In this document: piece after piece, positions 23,703 through 36,843 of the stretch
How positions within the stretch are numbered: position 1 is the stretch's first letter
Layout: the number at the start of each line of letters is the position of its first letter
DNA from: Kalaharituber pfeilii
Taxonomy: Eukaryota; Ascomycota; Pezizomycetes; Pezizales; Pezizaceae
Assembly: GCA_015179045.1 (NCBI GenBank)
Contig: WHUZ01000012.1
Span: forward strand, 1,178,001-1,242,000
Length of the DNA stretch: 64,000 bases
Direction of reading: 5' to 3'
The notes under the pieces: model-generated
The model's database searches: none
What the model saw: the letters and a program-made list of their open reading frames with translations, nothing else
Told to the model about the DNA's origin: nothing
Translations under genes and position numbers: made by a program

Positions 23703-25776
23703 ATGGCAGGTCAATCATTTAACCCACAAAACATATTCACAACAGCTAACGCCCTCTCAGAGCAATCCAACACAAATCTTTGAGGAAGGTGTACAGGAGG
23801 AGAAGGGGGAGAATGCTCGTGAGTGATCTTGTGGTAAGGTAGCTACAACGAACCCTGGTTACTGATGCAAAGCCTTTCTCAGGTCTTTCTGCATTTGTCG
23901 GTGCAATAGGTAAGAATTTAACCTTGAAAATAAGAAGTTATGGTACTGATACCGAACTGAATAATAGCCGTTGGGGACCTTGTTAAGACGACGTTGGGTC
24001 CTAAGGGAATGGACAAGATATTACAGTCAGCGTAAGTATCTCTAATACTCAGCTTGTTGAAGCGAGGGTTCTAATTAAAATCAGGTCCACTGGTGAGATA
24101 ATGGTAACGAACGATGGGGCCACTATTCTCAAGAGCATTGCCCTAGATAACGCTGCAGCTAAAGTTCTGGTAGGTCTTGAATCAGGATGCGCTAGATATA
24201 CTGCTAAATCATCTTTCAGGTCAATATCTCCAAAGTTCAAGACGATGAAGTCGGAGACGGAACGACATCAGTTTGCGTGCTTGCAGCAGAGCTACTGCGT
24301 GAAGCAGAAAAACTAGTTGACCAGAAGATTCACCCACAAACAATCATCGAGGGATACCGTATTGCTAGTCAGGCTGCTCTAAAGGCTTTAGAGAAGTCTG
24401 CTGTAGACAACGGGAAAGATCCTAAGGCATTTAGGGAAGATCTGCTTAGCATCGCCAGAACCACCCTAAGCTCGAAAGTGCTAAGTCAAGACAAAGAGCA
24501 CTTCGCAACTCTGGCAGTGGATGCTGTACTCCGGTTGAAAGGCAGCACAAACCTAAACAATATTCAAATTATCAAAAAGGCCGGTGGGAAGCTAGTGGAT
24601 TCCTATTTGGATGAGGGTACATATTCCAGATTTATACAAAAGTGTACTTGATGCTGAATTAGTACAGGCTTCATTCTCGATAAAAGGATTGGAGTAAATC
24701 AGCCGAAAAGATTGGAGAATGCCAAAATTCTTGTCGCAAATACCGGTAAGTATATTTTGGTAATTCTGTATTGTGAGCCGTTCCCTAAAACTCTGCAGCG
24801 ATGGACACCGACAAAGTCAAAATCTTCGGCGCACGAGTTCGAGTCGACTCTACTGGCAAACTAGCCGAGCTGGAAAAAGCCGAACGAGAGAAGATGAAAG
24901 CTAAAGTAGAGAAAATCAAAGCGCATGGTATCAACTGTTTTGTGAATCGACAGCTTATCTACAATTGGCCGGAACAACTTTTTTCGGATGCTGGCATTAT
25001 CTCCATTGAACACGCGGATTTCGATGGTATCGAACGCCTCGCCTTGGTTACTGGGGGAGAGATAACATCCACTTTTGATCATCCAGAGCAAGTGAAACTT
25101 GGTCACTGTGATCTCATTGAAGAAATTATAATTGGCGAAGACACACTGGTCAAATTCTCAGGCGTTGCAGCTGGGGAGGCATGCACAATTGTCCTCAGAG
25201 GTGCTACTGAACAACTGCTTGACGAAGCTGAGAGATCTCTGCATGACGCTCTTGCAGTCCTTTCTCAGACAGTTGTAGAGACCAAAACTGTATTGGGGGG
25301 TGGATGTTCCGAGATGCTAATGTCGAAGGCCGTCGATAACGCGGCTCAGAACACATCTGGCAAGAAAGCTATAGCCGTAGAAGCATTCGCGAGAGCTCTA
25401 CGGCAACTCCCTACTATACTAGCAGACAACGCAGGCTTCGATTCAAGCGAGTTGGTTGCGAAACTGAGAAGCGCAATGTATGGCGGTATGTCGACATCTG
25501 GGTTGGACTTGTACGCTCCCGGTGGTGCCATTGCAGACATGCGAGAGTTGGGTGTGGTGAGTAAGCCGCTGAAAGAAAACCTTTCAAGTATCTTACGCTC
25601 TCGCAGATCGAAAGCTACAAACTTAAACGGGCTGTAGTGTCATCGGCATCTGAAGCTGCTGAAATGCTGCTTCGATGTGACAACATTATTAGGGCTAGAC
25701 CACGAGCTGTAAGTACATTCAGTCAATACATATCCATCGAATACTGACTAGTTTAATACAGCGGGAACGGCATTGA
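23703..25776 (+). CDS. CCT2: Chaperonin CCT/TRiC subunit beta
   Basis: Ten exons: 23703-23705, 23761-23818, 23883-23909, 23968-24031, 24085-24169, 24220-24616, 24668-24745, 24799-25556, 25607-25708, 25762-25776, giving 528 aa (family about 527). CCT2 is one of eight subunits of the cytosolic chaperonin that folds actin and tubulin. Signatures are [13 protein letters not shown], the ATPase motif [26 protein letters not shown] and [13 protein letters not shown]. The first exon is only the ATG. The next bases are GCAGGT, and after a CTAAC branch site and CTCAG acceptor the reading continues [20 protein letters not shown], the normal fungal N-terminus. The only GT donor nearby (23710) breaks the frame, so a GC-AG intron is inferred. 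The last exon (RERH and stop) is 15 bases. Confidence 0.95.
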
Positions 25777-25955
25777 TGAACTTCACAAGGAATGAACGTG
25801 GGTTTTCAGACTGGGATGGAGTGGGGCCTGTGGTTTCCATGGAACTTATTTAGCGTGTAATGACAAAAGCAGATACATATTTTATTGAATACAGCTAAAG
25901 TGAAGATCTATCTGCCTATTTTGAATCAATGCTTCCAAACCTAATGGAGGGAGTA

Positions 25956-27572
25956 TTAGTCACAACGCATCGATATGGATGCAAGAAAAGTGTGAGGCCG
26001 AACTTCATCCTGGTTGCCAGGCAAACCTGTATGGAGCTTCTCTGTTCTAACATCCCAGATATTCAACGTCGCGTCCTTGAGACTGCTGACAAGTAATTTT
26101 GAATCTGCGGGAAATGAACATTGATACACAGGCGAAACATGTCCCCGCAAGGTAAACAGGAATTTCCCATCCCTTGCATTCCACAATGTTATACTGTTGT
26201 CAAAGCTTGCAGAAGCTATGATCCGTCCGTCAGGTGAAAATGAAACATGGTTCCCTTGTTTCTGATACTCCGACAATCGCGCAATTGGTTTTATTGAGTG
26301 GCTTCAAAAGAAACATCGTAAAATCATCTAATGCAGTTACTAAACGCTCAGTAATTACAGCTTCAATTGTTGCTGCTCTCTCAAATCGTGATAATGCCTT
26401 GGCCTTTTGCTCCTCCTGGCTTGCTGAAACATTGGGCGTTATCGTAACAGCCCGACCGGAAAACGAAATCGGTTGACAGAGTAACATGATTTACCAAATG
26501 TGCATGAGAATTCAGTGTATGTATCAGCTTGCCCTAAACGGACGTAATTTTAGAAGTTTTAAATACCAGGTTTCTTAACCTTCGGGCCTTAAAAATTGAG
26601 GGTATCTAGTGTTCGTTGACACCGCATCCCAAACTTTAACCGTTTTGTTTTGGGAAGTCGAATTATATACCCTGTGCCTCCCCACTTGATACAGGTCACC
26701 GCTGCGGTATGTGACGAAATTGTCATCACTATATTTACATCCCAAGCTCTGATAGTGTAATCTTTTGAGCATGAAGCAAACCAATGGGTGCACTTTGAAG
26801 GTGCAGGGCTCCAAGCTAATTCTGTTATCCACTTTGTATGACCCTTCATAGCTTCACCGATAGCCTTCCCCGTTTTAGGGTCCCATAGTTGTACAGATTG
26901 TCCATGCACCCAGTTGCAATGAGTTTAGCATCAGGAAACCAAGCTACACAGAGAACCCAGCTACTATGGCCCTTGAGTGTATGCATTGGTGTCTCTGTAT
27001 CACAATCCCATATTCTTGCTGTACCATCTCCACTTATTTGTGAACATGATGCTGGTGAAAATTTTATTGTAATTAAGGATAGCTGCTCCATGGCTGGGGA
27101 TGGATGCAGAACAGCACGAGACTGTCAGAACCCTGAACACTGCTTGAGGTGTATGTAAAAGAGTAAGAACATCTTCGGTAGATTTGTGCCCTGGTTTGAA
27201 TATGGAAGTCCATAGGTTGGTCATTATGTCAATGACAGGAAAGTCGCTTTGGTCGGATCTGACAGAAGGAGAAAGTGTATGGCACTTATCCTCATCCTGA
27301 ACAATAAAACTGTTAAGATACAAATTTAGAGCTTAGAAACAAAGAATGTCACGTGCAAGACTATTGGGCAAAGGGCGGAAACATACAGTCCCAAGTAACT
27401 TATTAGCGATCAAGCCCGGTTGCTGCATAGTTGTATTCCCTGGGATATGTAGCTTACTACCAAGCTGCTTTCCCCTGTCTGATGCTCGTAAGTTTATCAC
27501 AACATTTGGAAGGTTTTCCGGTACAAGGTCGATTTCCTGTTGCGCTCTAGCAAGGTTGGATTCAGCGAGCAT
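25956..27572 (-). pseudogene. RSA4: Broken copy of RSA4/Notchless (WD40 ribosome assembly)
   Basis: Nearly the whole of Rsa4 can be followed on the minus strand, but not in one frame. The N-terminal ubiquitin-like part is at 27400-27570 (NVVINLRASDRGKQLG, HIPGNTT). The TPQAVFRVLTV linker and first repeats are at 26890-27220 (ARIWDCDTETPMHTLKGHSS). WDPKTGKAIGEAMKGHTKWI is at 26790-26890, NKTVKVWDAV near 26630-26665, and TERLVTALDDFTMFL with SPDGRIIASASFDNS at 26180-26360. At least three frame changes occur, for example inside CMD/NSVQLWD near 26900 and after GGTG near 26680, and the last WD repeat is missing after DEV. A spacer with a GTATGT donor and AACAG or TTCAG acceptor survives near 27310-27380, so it is a DNA-level copy, not a retrocopy. 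Rsa4 is essential for 60S assembly, so an intact gene should exist elsewhere. Confidence 0.85.
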
Positions 27573-28109
27573 TATAAGCTTGCTTTTTGGTGGAAATTAT
27601 GTTGCCATAACTTTGAAGTCTGTCGTTTACAGAGCAAGCAAGCCCCGTTTTAAATTTGAGAGAATGCAGGTGGTATAGGTGAGTGAAGCCTGAAATGAGA
27701 AACAGCTTGACAGTACAAAGACCCAGGGTGCTGTACGGTTGGCACAATTCTTGAGTCGTGCCCCAGAAAATCAAACAAAAACGTTACAATATATGGATAC
27801 CTTACCAAGCCGCTAAAAACATGGATCAGCAGTCAAGACGTGGACTAGAGAAAAATTGAGGAAAATTTACACCAAGTACATGATGTACTTTGTATATAAT
27901 ACATACATTTCGAACCCACGCCTACAGTTTCAAATTTCCCCCATTTCTATTTCTAAACAGGCAACATGCAAATGTAAACGTACATATTTTATACCTATAC
28001 CGTAAGCATACATATAGACAATTGATAATCTCCACTTCCTTGCAAAAAAAAATCATAATATTCCCCTGCCCCTTCACTGCCGCCCTCCCGCTTCCCCAGT
28101 GAGGGGCGT
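27573..28109. other. Spacer between the two pseudogenes
   Basis: No gene was recognised. It may include the decayed 5' end of the RSA4 copy on the left and unrecognisable upstream parts of the CYP51 copy on the right. Confidence 0.5.
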
Positions 28110-28600
<491 letters not shown>

Positions 28601-29433
28601 TAATAAACTGCAATACATAATCCCTCATTGCTATGCCTTTCCGCGTAGCAACAATAATTAGCGAATGGTGCACCCCAGAGTGGTGCAACTCTAAGAAACA
28701 TTAGAAGCTGGGTTTGATGCTATGCTGGATATGTATTGGGATATTGGACTTTTATATATAGAAGGGAAACAAGCTACTTAATATCTAATGGCAGTGGAAG
28801 GTTATTGAGAGCAGGCGTCTAGTATCAGTACTTGTAATTGACACCTGTTTTCTGCATTGTTCCTGTTCATGTATATACGTATCTTGTATGGACTGTCCTG
28901 GGATGGAGTAATGAAAGTCTGATATGTCAAAATTGACGAAGCTGTTTAAGTGAATTGTTCGGCTTCGTCACACAAACTTGATATCCTAAGTCAGTCTCCG
29001 CTAGACCACTGACAGGCGTAATTAACATTTATTGCATATGCAGCATCTGCGTGATAGAAGACATGAAATTGTTAGCGTACTCGAGTACAAATCATTGGAA
29101 TGTTGTCCATACCTGAATGATAGTCTCATACCTGAATGAAGGACAACAGTTACCGCTCCTTGCAGCAAACCTAAGATCAGCAACCTTGCAGCTACAAATG
29201 CAATTTCCTCTTCCGAGATGTGACTCTGACGGTACTTTACCTCCAGCGAGCCCTTCCTGCCCAGCGCTTGATTTGTAGACACATAACGAGATTCCTTGCT
29301 CCGATGGGGTAGAGAGCCAGGGTAGCTAAATGGACTAATTGATTCAAGCGGGAACTCTCAGATAGCTGTACTTCAACTTCACGATTCTACCAATCTTTGC
29401 AGGCTATAGCACCATCGCATCTATCTACTTGCC
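28601..29433. other. Intergenic region upstream of the dipeptidase
   Basis: I see no recognisable gene. An 86-codon minus-strand frame at 29022-29282 has no family resemblance. The right end is the dipeptidase promoter. Confidence 0.5.
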
Positions 29434-31081
29434 ATGGACGACAAATTGGGTAACGCGGTGAATATAACACGCCAACCGCCGCTCCAACGGCGACGAGTAT
29501 GGAAAGTACTGAAATCGGGGGGGATCATCGTGCTGGGAGTGTTTCAAGTCTTTATGGTCATGTACACTGCGTGCGGGCTCTACGACAATTATTATATGTA
29601 TAATAGGCAGTTTGAGAGGGGAGTACAAGGGTCCGTGAGGGAAATGTCGCTTGAGGAAAGGGCTGAAAGAATCTTACGGAAGGTGCCCCTAATTGGTGAG
29701 TTCCGAAAGCTCTAGAGTTTGGTAGTGACAGGGAAATTGAACTTGAAAGTTAGGCTAACGGGGATGGTGATGGTGACACATAGATGGTCATAACGATCTC
29801 CCCTTCATGATCCGTATGGTCTATGGCAATCATATCTACAAGCCCAACTTCACTTTCTCCGGAGAAGAAGGCCTTCCCGGCCACGTGGACCTCAAACGAC
29901 TGCGACAAGGCAGAGTAGGTGGTAACTTCTGGAGCGTCTTCGTGCCATGTCCATCAACCGATACTGGCATCGACGGTGTTGAATTCAGTGACGATCTGTA
30001 CTCAAAGGCGGTCCACCAGACATTCCAGCAGATCGATCTTGTGAAGCGCCTTGTGGATCAATACTCGAATGACTTGGTGTTGCAGACATCGAGCGATATA
30101 CAGATTAGATGGGAGTGGCATTGGGAACGATTCTACGATGATGACGAGGACCAACCGAAGATATTATCCATGATTGGTGCAGAAGGGTTACATCAGATTG
30201 GGAACTCTCCAGCATTATTGCGATTGTATTATCAATTGGGTGTGAGGTATGTCACCCTAACACACGGCTGCAACAATAAGTACGCGGACTCGGCGACAGC
30301 GGCAAAGCCGAGGTGGGGTGGCCTTAGTCCCGATGGGTGGAAGATCGTGAAGGAAATGAATCGCATAGGCATGATGGTCGATTTGAGCCATGTGAGCACG
30401 GGTGTAATGAGGGATGTGTTGAGTGAGAAGGGTTCAAGAGCTCCAGTGATTTTCAGTCATTCGTCTGCGTAATTATCACCAACACCCCACAGAGCTAAAG
30501 TTGAGGGTAACAGAACCGATACTGATTTGAAATTGTAGGTATGCAATTTGCCCCCACCCACGGAACGTCCCAGACGATGTACTGAAGCTGGTTAAGTTGA
30601 ATAAGGGGATCGTGATGGTCAATTTCTATCCCCGGTTTGTGAGTTGTGGGCCGGGGAAGAAGCCAGAGGATGCTACACTTGAGATGGTGGCAGATCATAT
30701 TGAGCATATTGGGAAGTTAATTGGGTGGGATTATGTTGGGTTGGGGAGTGACTTTGACGGTGAGTGGCTTTTGCGGTGTCCCTAACTTTCCCCATATCTT
30801 TCCTCTTATAAGGGATAAGTCCCAGGGCAGGTTACTGGAATTAGGAAGAGAAGTACTAAAGGATGTGAATTGTAGGCATTGAATCCGTCCCCGCAGGCCT
30901 CGAAGACGTCTCGAAATATCCCAAACTCATCGAAGAGCTACTGAGGCGCAATGTATCTGACAACGACGTGGAGAAGGTGGTGGGAAGGAACTTGGTCAGG
31001 GTGTGGGAGAAGGTGGAGAGAGTGGCTACGCAGATGAGGAGCGTGGAGCCGTTGGAGGATGAAGTACCGGTGAAGCTCTGA
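29434..31081 (+). CDS. Membrane dipeptidase (peptidase family M19)
   Basis: Four exons: 29434-29695, 29784-30468, 30539-30759, 30876-31081, giving 457 aa. M19 enzymes are zinc dipeptidases related to renal dipeptidase that split dipeptides at the cell surface or in the secretory path. The expected metal ligands are all present: His90 and Asp92 in GHNDLPF, Glu221 in [11 protein letters not shown], His289 in VDLSHVS and His313 in IFSHSSA. The substrate-side LTHGCNN and the late GLGSDFDG are also typical. Residues 29-50 ([20 protein letters not shown]) form one membrane span behind a short basic cytosolic tail, so it is a type II membrane protein with the catalytic domain outside or lumenal. It stands alone between pseudogenes and a gene desert. 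Confidence 0.95.
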
Positions 31082-31301
31082 GCTATGCATATGAATGCAG
31101 AGGATGAGGTGGTGGCGGGAACGTGAACGGGATAGAGGGTTATGATAATGCGGCTGCCCTGCCTTGGCGAACAGCTGCACGCGGGGTCACGTGAAAGGAA
31201 AAAGAAAAAAAAAATGATAATGCGGCTGGCACGGTCCGTAGTTCTTCTGGCTATGAGTGTGAGAGAGCTTGAGGTGGTAGATTGTGGAGGTTGGTGAGGA
31301 C

Positions 31302-31649
31302 AGCTATCCGTTTAAGCGGCAATACTTGCTGGGCACTAAAAAGGGATCGCCCTGACTTGCTTAGAGCCCCAATGAGTGACGACAACCACAGGGTTAAGGG
31401 TAGCCTCATCGACAGGTTAGGGGTACTGTTTGTTTTGATTTTTTGATTGATCTGAGTTCTCGACTATGAAGATAAAACAGGCAGATTTTACTGCGAGCGA
31501 CTGCGGCTGAGCGACGCTGAGCTACACTGCGCTACGCTGCTCTGAGTGGCTCGGATACTGAGCTAGGAGATTATCAAAGTGACCTCGTGTCGTAACCCTG
31601 CCCCAGTTCAACTATCCGGCAGACAATTTCTGCCGCTTAAGGGATAGCT
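31302..31649. mobile_element. Possible MITE, ~348 bp, with 19-20-bp inverted ends
   Basis: The left end AGCTATCCGTTTAAGCGGCA (31302-31321) is matched in inverted orientation by TGCCGCTTAAGGGATAGCT (31631-31649), with one mismatch and one base of length difference. The inside has no ORF. I see no clear target-site duplication and no second copy in the window, so an inverted repeat of other origin is possible. A small perfect hairpin, CGGCAGA/TCTGCCG, lies just inside the right end. Confidence 0.5.
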
Positions 31650-34600
31650 AAATAGTGAGAAAGATGGCTGAATAGTAGGAGAGCGGGGTGAATTCAATAA
31701 CGGAATTGTATTAGAGTAGGTTATGAGTATTATGGTAATTCTCATCAAGGAAGGGATTACCCTGAGATCGATACAATTCTACTGGCGGTTGATGATTTTC
31801 CTCACTTCCTCTCCCGTGCCCATGCAATTCGAAAGCGACAGACGTCTGTACTAGTAGGTTGGCTCGAACTACGGCAGTGCCAAGATGGAGAATGCGTCGA
31901 GATGCACTATGGATCCCTGCGCCTATGCATGGCCCCAAGAGCTATGATACCTGACGGTCAAGTGGGCTGACGTTATAACAGAGACTAGGTTCCAAGATTT
32001 CTCACCGCACGAGAACACATATTACCCTGGATCCTGCTTCATCACAATCATAACGATCATATTGTACCTCCTTTCGTACCCTGCTGTTGAAGCCAAGTCT
32101 TACGCCAGTTGCTCCCTCAAGCTTCCACATGAACCAGGAGCTACCACTCTGTAATTCTTGGTGCAATGTTTCAAGCAAATACGAATGGTAGGTCTCGCGC
32201 GAAACGTCGCTTCTGTGGTATTCCGACCTTTATCATATTCCCAGCTAATACAGTAAAAAGAAGAAACAGTCGCAACGAGTAATGAAAAAGTCCCAAAGGT
32301 TTAAGAACTTCTTTCCATCCTGGCCATAGACCTGCAACGGACGAACCTTAGCCCAGCTGGTAGAGAATCACCTATGCCCAATCGATGGCTGTCTACATCT
32401 GGATACTTGACTAATTCTAATATGCTTCGGGGTATGCAATAGAGAGACTGAAGCATCTGGAAGAGCTTAAGGTTTTCAGTCGTGAATCCAATGGCTGCGA
32501 CTCAGTAGTATGAGGTTGGCGATACAACTAGTCTCATCCCCGCAATGTAACCGCCAATGACCCCTTTATAGAGTTTTACACACACATACATGCAGACCGT
32601 ATCTCACCGCTGTCCCCGGACGGCCGGCGTTTCACGGTTCGATGGCCGCTTTCCCCTTTACCCTGAATTCAAGTTACTTGATAGACATGCATATGCAGTA
32701 TATACCAAGGTTAGCATTCTATAACGGTTGCAGAGGGGAGCGAGGACGACGATGTGCTTAGCGGGTGGGAGAAAGGAGTTATAGAAATGATACCATTAGC
32801 CGGGAAGAATACCAAAAAGCTTTGAATGGTTTACGCTTGTCAATTGCGGCATCGCATATACCTGTTACGCACCAATGGTGCCGGCACCCTTACGCCTTGA
32901 TCTCCGAGTCCTATTACCCTCAGTCTTCGGAAAGCAAAGTCTAAAATTCTAGCTTGCGCGTGTTCCTGAAAAATTATTATATGAATTCACACAAATGAAG
33001 TCTAACATTTGAATTCAGAAGGGAACAATCTACAGAAAATGCATATCCGGCAGGAGATAGCACCGGGTTGCTCATGCGTCCGGCAGCTTGTTATGTTTTG
33101 CAGAGTTGTGGTAATTATCGGGACAGAGCGAACGCGGATCTGATAAGATTTCGCCTCCCTGAGCGATAGCCCCACTTTGGGTCGAACATGTGATGTGCTT
33201 TCCGATTTCTAACTGCTCAGGCATCAAGTAAGAAACTTAACTTAGTGTATCTTGCAACTTAGATATTCCTGCATAAGACTAGTCATGAGGCCATAATATT
33301 AGACTTGTATTTTTGTTTGATAAACACAATGTTCAGGAAAACGGGAAATGAAGAAGCCTTCCTCACAATTGCAAGGATACGTGTAGGTGACAACATCATC
33401 ATCAATCATCCACTATCAGGATGTTTCAATTCTATCCCTCACCGGTCATTGCTCCGCCAGCCTCACTCAAGTATAAGTATTACTCCCCCTTATTGAAGTC
33501 CACTGTAAATCAGAATCAAAATTCTGATAACCTTAGCCTTACATGGTAATGCAAACATGGATCGGGACTGTTTGTATTTTTATCTGATCCGATCACCCTC
33601 CACTCTCCACAGTATTATTAGCACCAGTCCGTCGTGCCAACCAGACTACTAGCACCACCTGAAGCCAGCCTCCCAGCCTCCCAATCACAGATCGAGGCTA
33701 TGCTTGCAGCAAGCGAAACCATTGTGCATGCGGATATTAAAGGGAACGGCTACATCTACATAGATGTATGGATTGAGTAGATTCGATTTGCTAATTTAAA
33801 CAACGTAAAGGAGCACAGGCCCCTGGTGCCGGGACTATGTTCTCGTGCCCAGACTATGTATTTTTTTCAGTCTTTAGCCGTACGGGGACTACCTCAGTGA
33901 CAACTGCCAACTTTATCAAGAAATCTGATACGTTAAGACCGAGCTAAAAACCCTTGCCCGGTTATGATATGATAGGGTTTCTCTCGCTTATGAACCTACT
34001 ACTGACGCATGCCTAGACTTTTGTTGTCGATTTTAAAATTTCCTGCTAATAACGGTGGCGGACTTTTGCATTCAACATAATATCTGGAATAAACTAGGCA
34101 TGTACTTAGATACAATAACTTAGGTATTATGCTGGATTGAGAACATGCAGTAGGAACTTTTGGTATGTTTGCATATTTGGAGATGAAGCTAACCTGCCAT
34201 GCGTGGTTTAAGCATAATCGAACATGAGAACTGAGGGTGAAGGTACCACCTGGTTCGAGACTGGCACCACCTGGTTCGAGACTGATACCACCTGGTTCGA
34301 GACTGGTACCACCTGGCTTGTGTGGGCCACACTAGCAATAAGTCTTTCGGATCTAAGGCTCTTTGCCCTTGTCTTTAAACTATATCCAACACATTGTTCT
34401 TATTCTCACATTGGAGTGCACTATGTTGACCTGATCAGTTGTCATAATATCTCATAATAATTGGGTGACGGAGCATGGATGGGAATTATAATTCCTACCA
34501 GTTTCAAAACATTATCATGGGTCTACACACTGATGAGTTCAGTAGATAATTTGCAATCTCATACATGGGGTCGGAACATCTTATGCATCTATGTATCGGT

Positions 34601-36843
34601 TCTCAGATTTGTAAGCGCTCAGTTCATAGGTTCTTCAGGAACATCAAGCTGTGTATCGGTGCATGCATTCATGTAATTATTAATACCGTTGAACCAAGAC
34701 CCTTGTAATTGACTCTCACTATGCAGACAAGGGACTGTAGCTATGGATCATTGTGACCTGTCACAGCCATGTGGCCAGGAGGCTCGCTGAGTACCTAGAA
34801 ATCCATTTTACCATTGCCTATATATGGCAACAACTGATGTAGATACTGGGGAAACTTCTACGACCCCGCTGCTCTCGTGCCGAGACTCCCATTTGAGTGG
34901 AAAAGCAACTATATATACGAGATTTATATGTTTATAGAATCTTAGGGATCTAGCTAATGACAATTGCTTACAATGGTAGACTACAATTCTTCTGAGAATA
35001 CAGTACATATACACATCATTTTTTCCTGAAGCTGATATTAATTGTCCTTTCTAACATCCTACTTTGGCATAGCCAAGGCACTATGGGTCGGGTCGGAATG
35101 CCTTCTGCAGCTGAGATGACTATTAACCGAGTACCTATCCAGGCGCCCCACATCTGCATCATCAGAATCATTACCATGAGCATCTAGCATCACGAGTTGC
35201 CTGTCTGAATTCTATATGAAAAACATTGAATTAATGGCGGTGAAAATAATATACAGAGTAACATGCATCGATCTCCCCTTCATTACTTCAGACCCTTGAC
35301 ACAGACCTTGAGAGACAAAAAAAAAATTCGTAAATCCAGGGAGTCAACCACTCATCATCATGAAGGGATATATGTGGCAGTACAATCCGCGCTCCGCGGA
35401 ATTCACTCTTCTATTTCTCCAGACAATTGTGCTTTATCGGTCCATTGTCAATATGAGTGTTACCCTTCCTAACTACAGTAATAAGCAAGTTGTGAAACAG
35501 CCACACCCCACTTTCTGCTGGAACGAAGCATGGCTATGGTGAACACATGCATGAGTACCTGATCAGATGCATGGTTATTCAATCTTTGTCACTTTTTCCA
35601 TTACATTCAAGCCTCTTCAGCATCCTTACGTGCAGAGGACAGCATTGGTCAGCTTGCACAGCTTGCAATTGCTCCCATGGACGGCACCAGTTTAGTTTAG
35701 GAGATGTCTCTACTGTACTGTACACTGGAACATTAGAGTTATCTGCTTTGGGGAAAAAAGCGGGCGTCAGAAGGCATTCTCAGCTGCCTAAATGTGGATC
35801 TTAGGATTCTGGATGGGCACTTACATCATCTGATATATATAGAAGCTGTGGGTAGTTGGATTTCTGTAGACTAGAATTTCCAACGAGCCACCGGGCAAAC
35901 AAGTATAAATGAACCTGTCGCTGCTCTGTGATGCTCCCCTTTGGCTTGCTCGTGCGCCATGGCCATGGCAGTGGGTAGTAAACCACCAGCAAGATATATT
36001 CTCATGGCTGGACTGTGCCCGAGTTTGGGGATCGACGAAACACCATGCCTGCCTGGCTAGCAGGCTCCATTGGGACATTCCCGCGCTTCGGCCAAGTACG
36101 TACCTAAATCACAGCCCTGCCACCCCCAACCCACCCTCCACTATTCTGGAGTTGAGGCTTTAGCCTGGTTGCGCGCAGTCCGATTATGAAGACAAAAAGG
36201 AATTGAGAAAAACTTGGACCCAACGTAGTGCGCATGCGTTTCCATAATGGTTGAGTAACATTGACGACTGCACTTATCCAGCCCAGCTGTTCTTTAGCCC
36301 GTCCATCTTGAGCATCTTTTCTGTTCAAAACACTCTCAAACTTCCTGCCAAAAAAGCAATCGATCATAACTTCTAGAGCACAGATCGAGCGATTGGGCCG
36401 AGAAGCTACAGAGGGCCTCGGAAGTCACTTCGGGTGAGTAAATCTTTGCTAGTCAATTGTGGCCAACTTCCCTTGATTTCCCGCACACATGAAATATCGG
36501 CGTGCCAGCTAGCATCAGCTACATACTTTTCTGGGTACGAGAGCACTACTTTTCCCCGCCTCGTGGTTCGCTCTTTTCCTTTTTTCCTTTTTTTCCTTTT
36601 CTTTTTATTTTTTTCGCCACCCCATTCTTGTTTATATAAAAATATATAAGCTGCCAGGTTCTCGATCTCTGGTATTGTGCTCCCGGCTACTCAGTGCAAT
36701 AGCAACCCTCACACATATTCGAGTTTTCCGAGTAAGCGGTTTAGCACGTCGCCAAACGTTCGTCAGGCGCTGTCGGTTACCCTTTCACACTGCTGCTGCC
36801 ACCGCCTGCCTGCGCACCAAGACAGTTGTTGAACAGAGTGAAA
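31650..36843. other. Gene desert, about 5.2 kb
   Basis: No frame longer than about 90 codons shows recognisable content on either strand. I looked for transposase, reverse transcriptase and integrase fragments and found none. The only clear structure is a short 21-bp repeat (separate entry). The last 250 bases are pyrimidine-rich on the plus strand, which fits a fungal promoter for the following reductase gene. Confidence 0.5.
34245..34316. repeat. 21-bp tandem repeat, 3.4 copies
   Basis: The unit ACCACCTGGTTCGAGACTGG plus one variable base starts at 34245, 34266, 34287 and, cut short, at 34308. Units differ at one or two positions only. Because 21 is a multiple of three, the frame stays open and reads repeated TTWFETG, but no larger protein is seen around it. 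Confidence 0.93.

Noticed and set aside
34224..34457. 77-codon frame containing TTWFETG repeats
   Set aside because: Its openness follows from the 21-bp tandem unit, and nothing outside the repeat looks coding.
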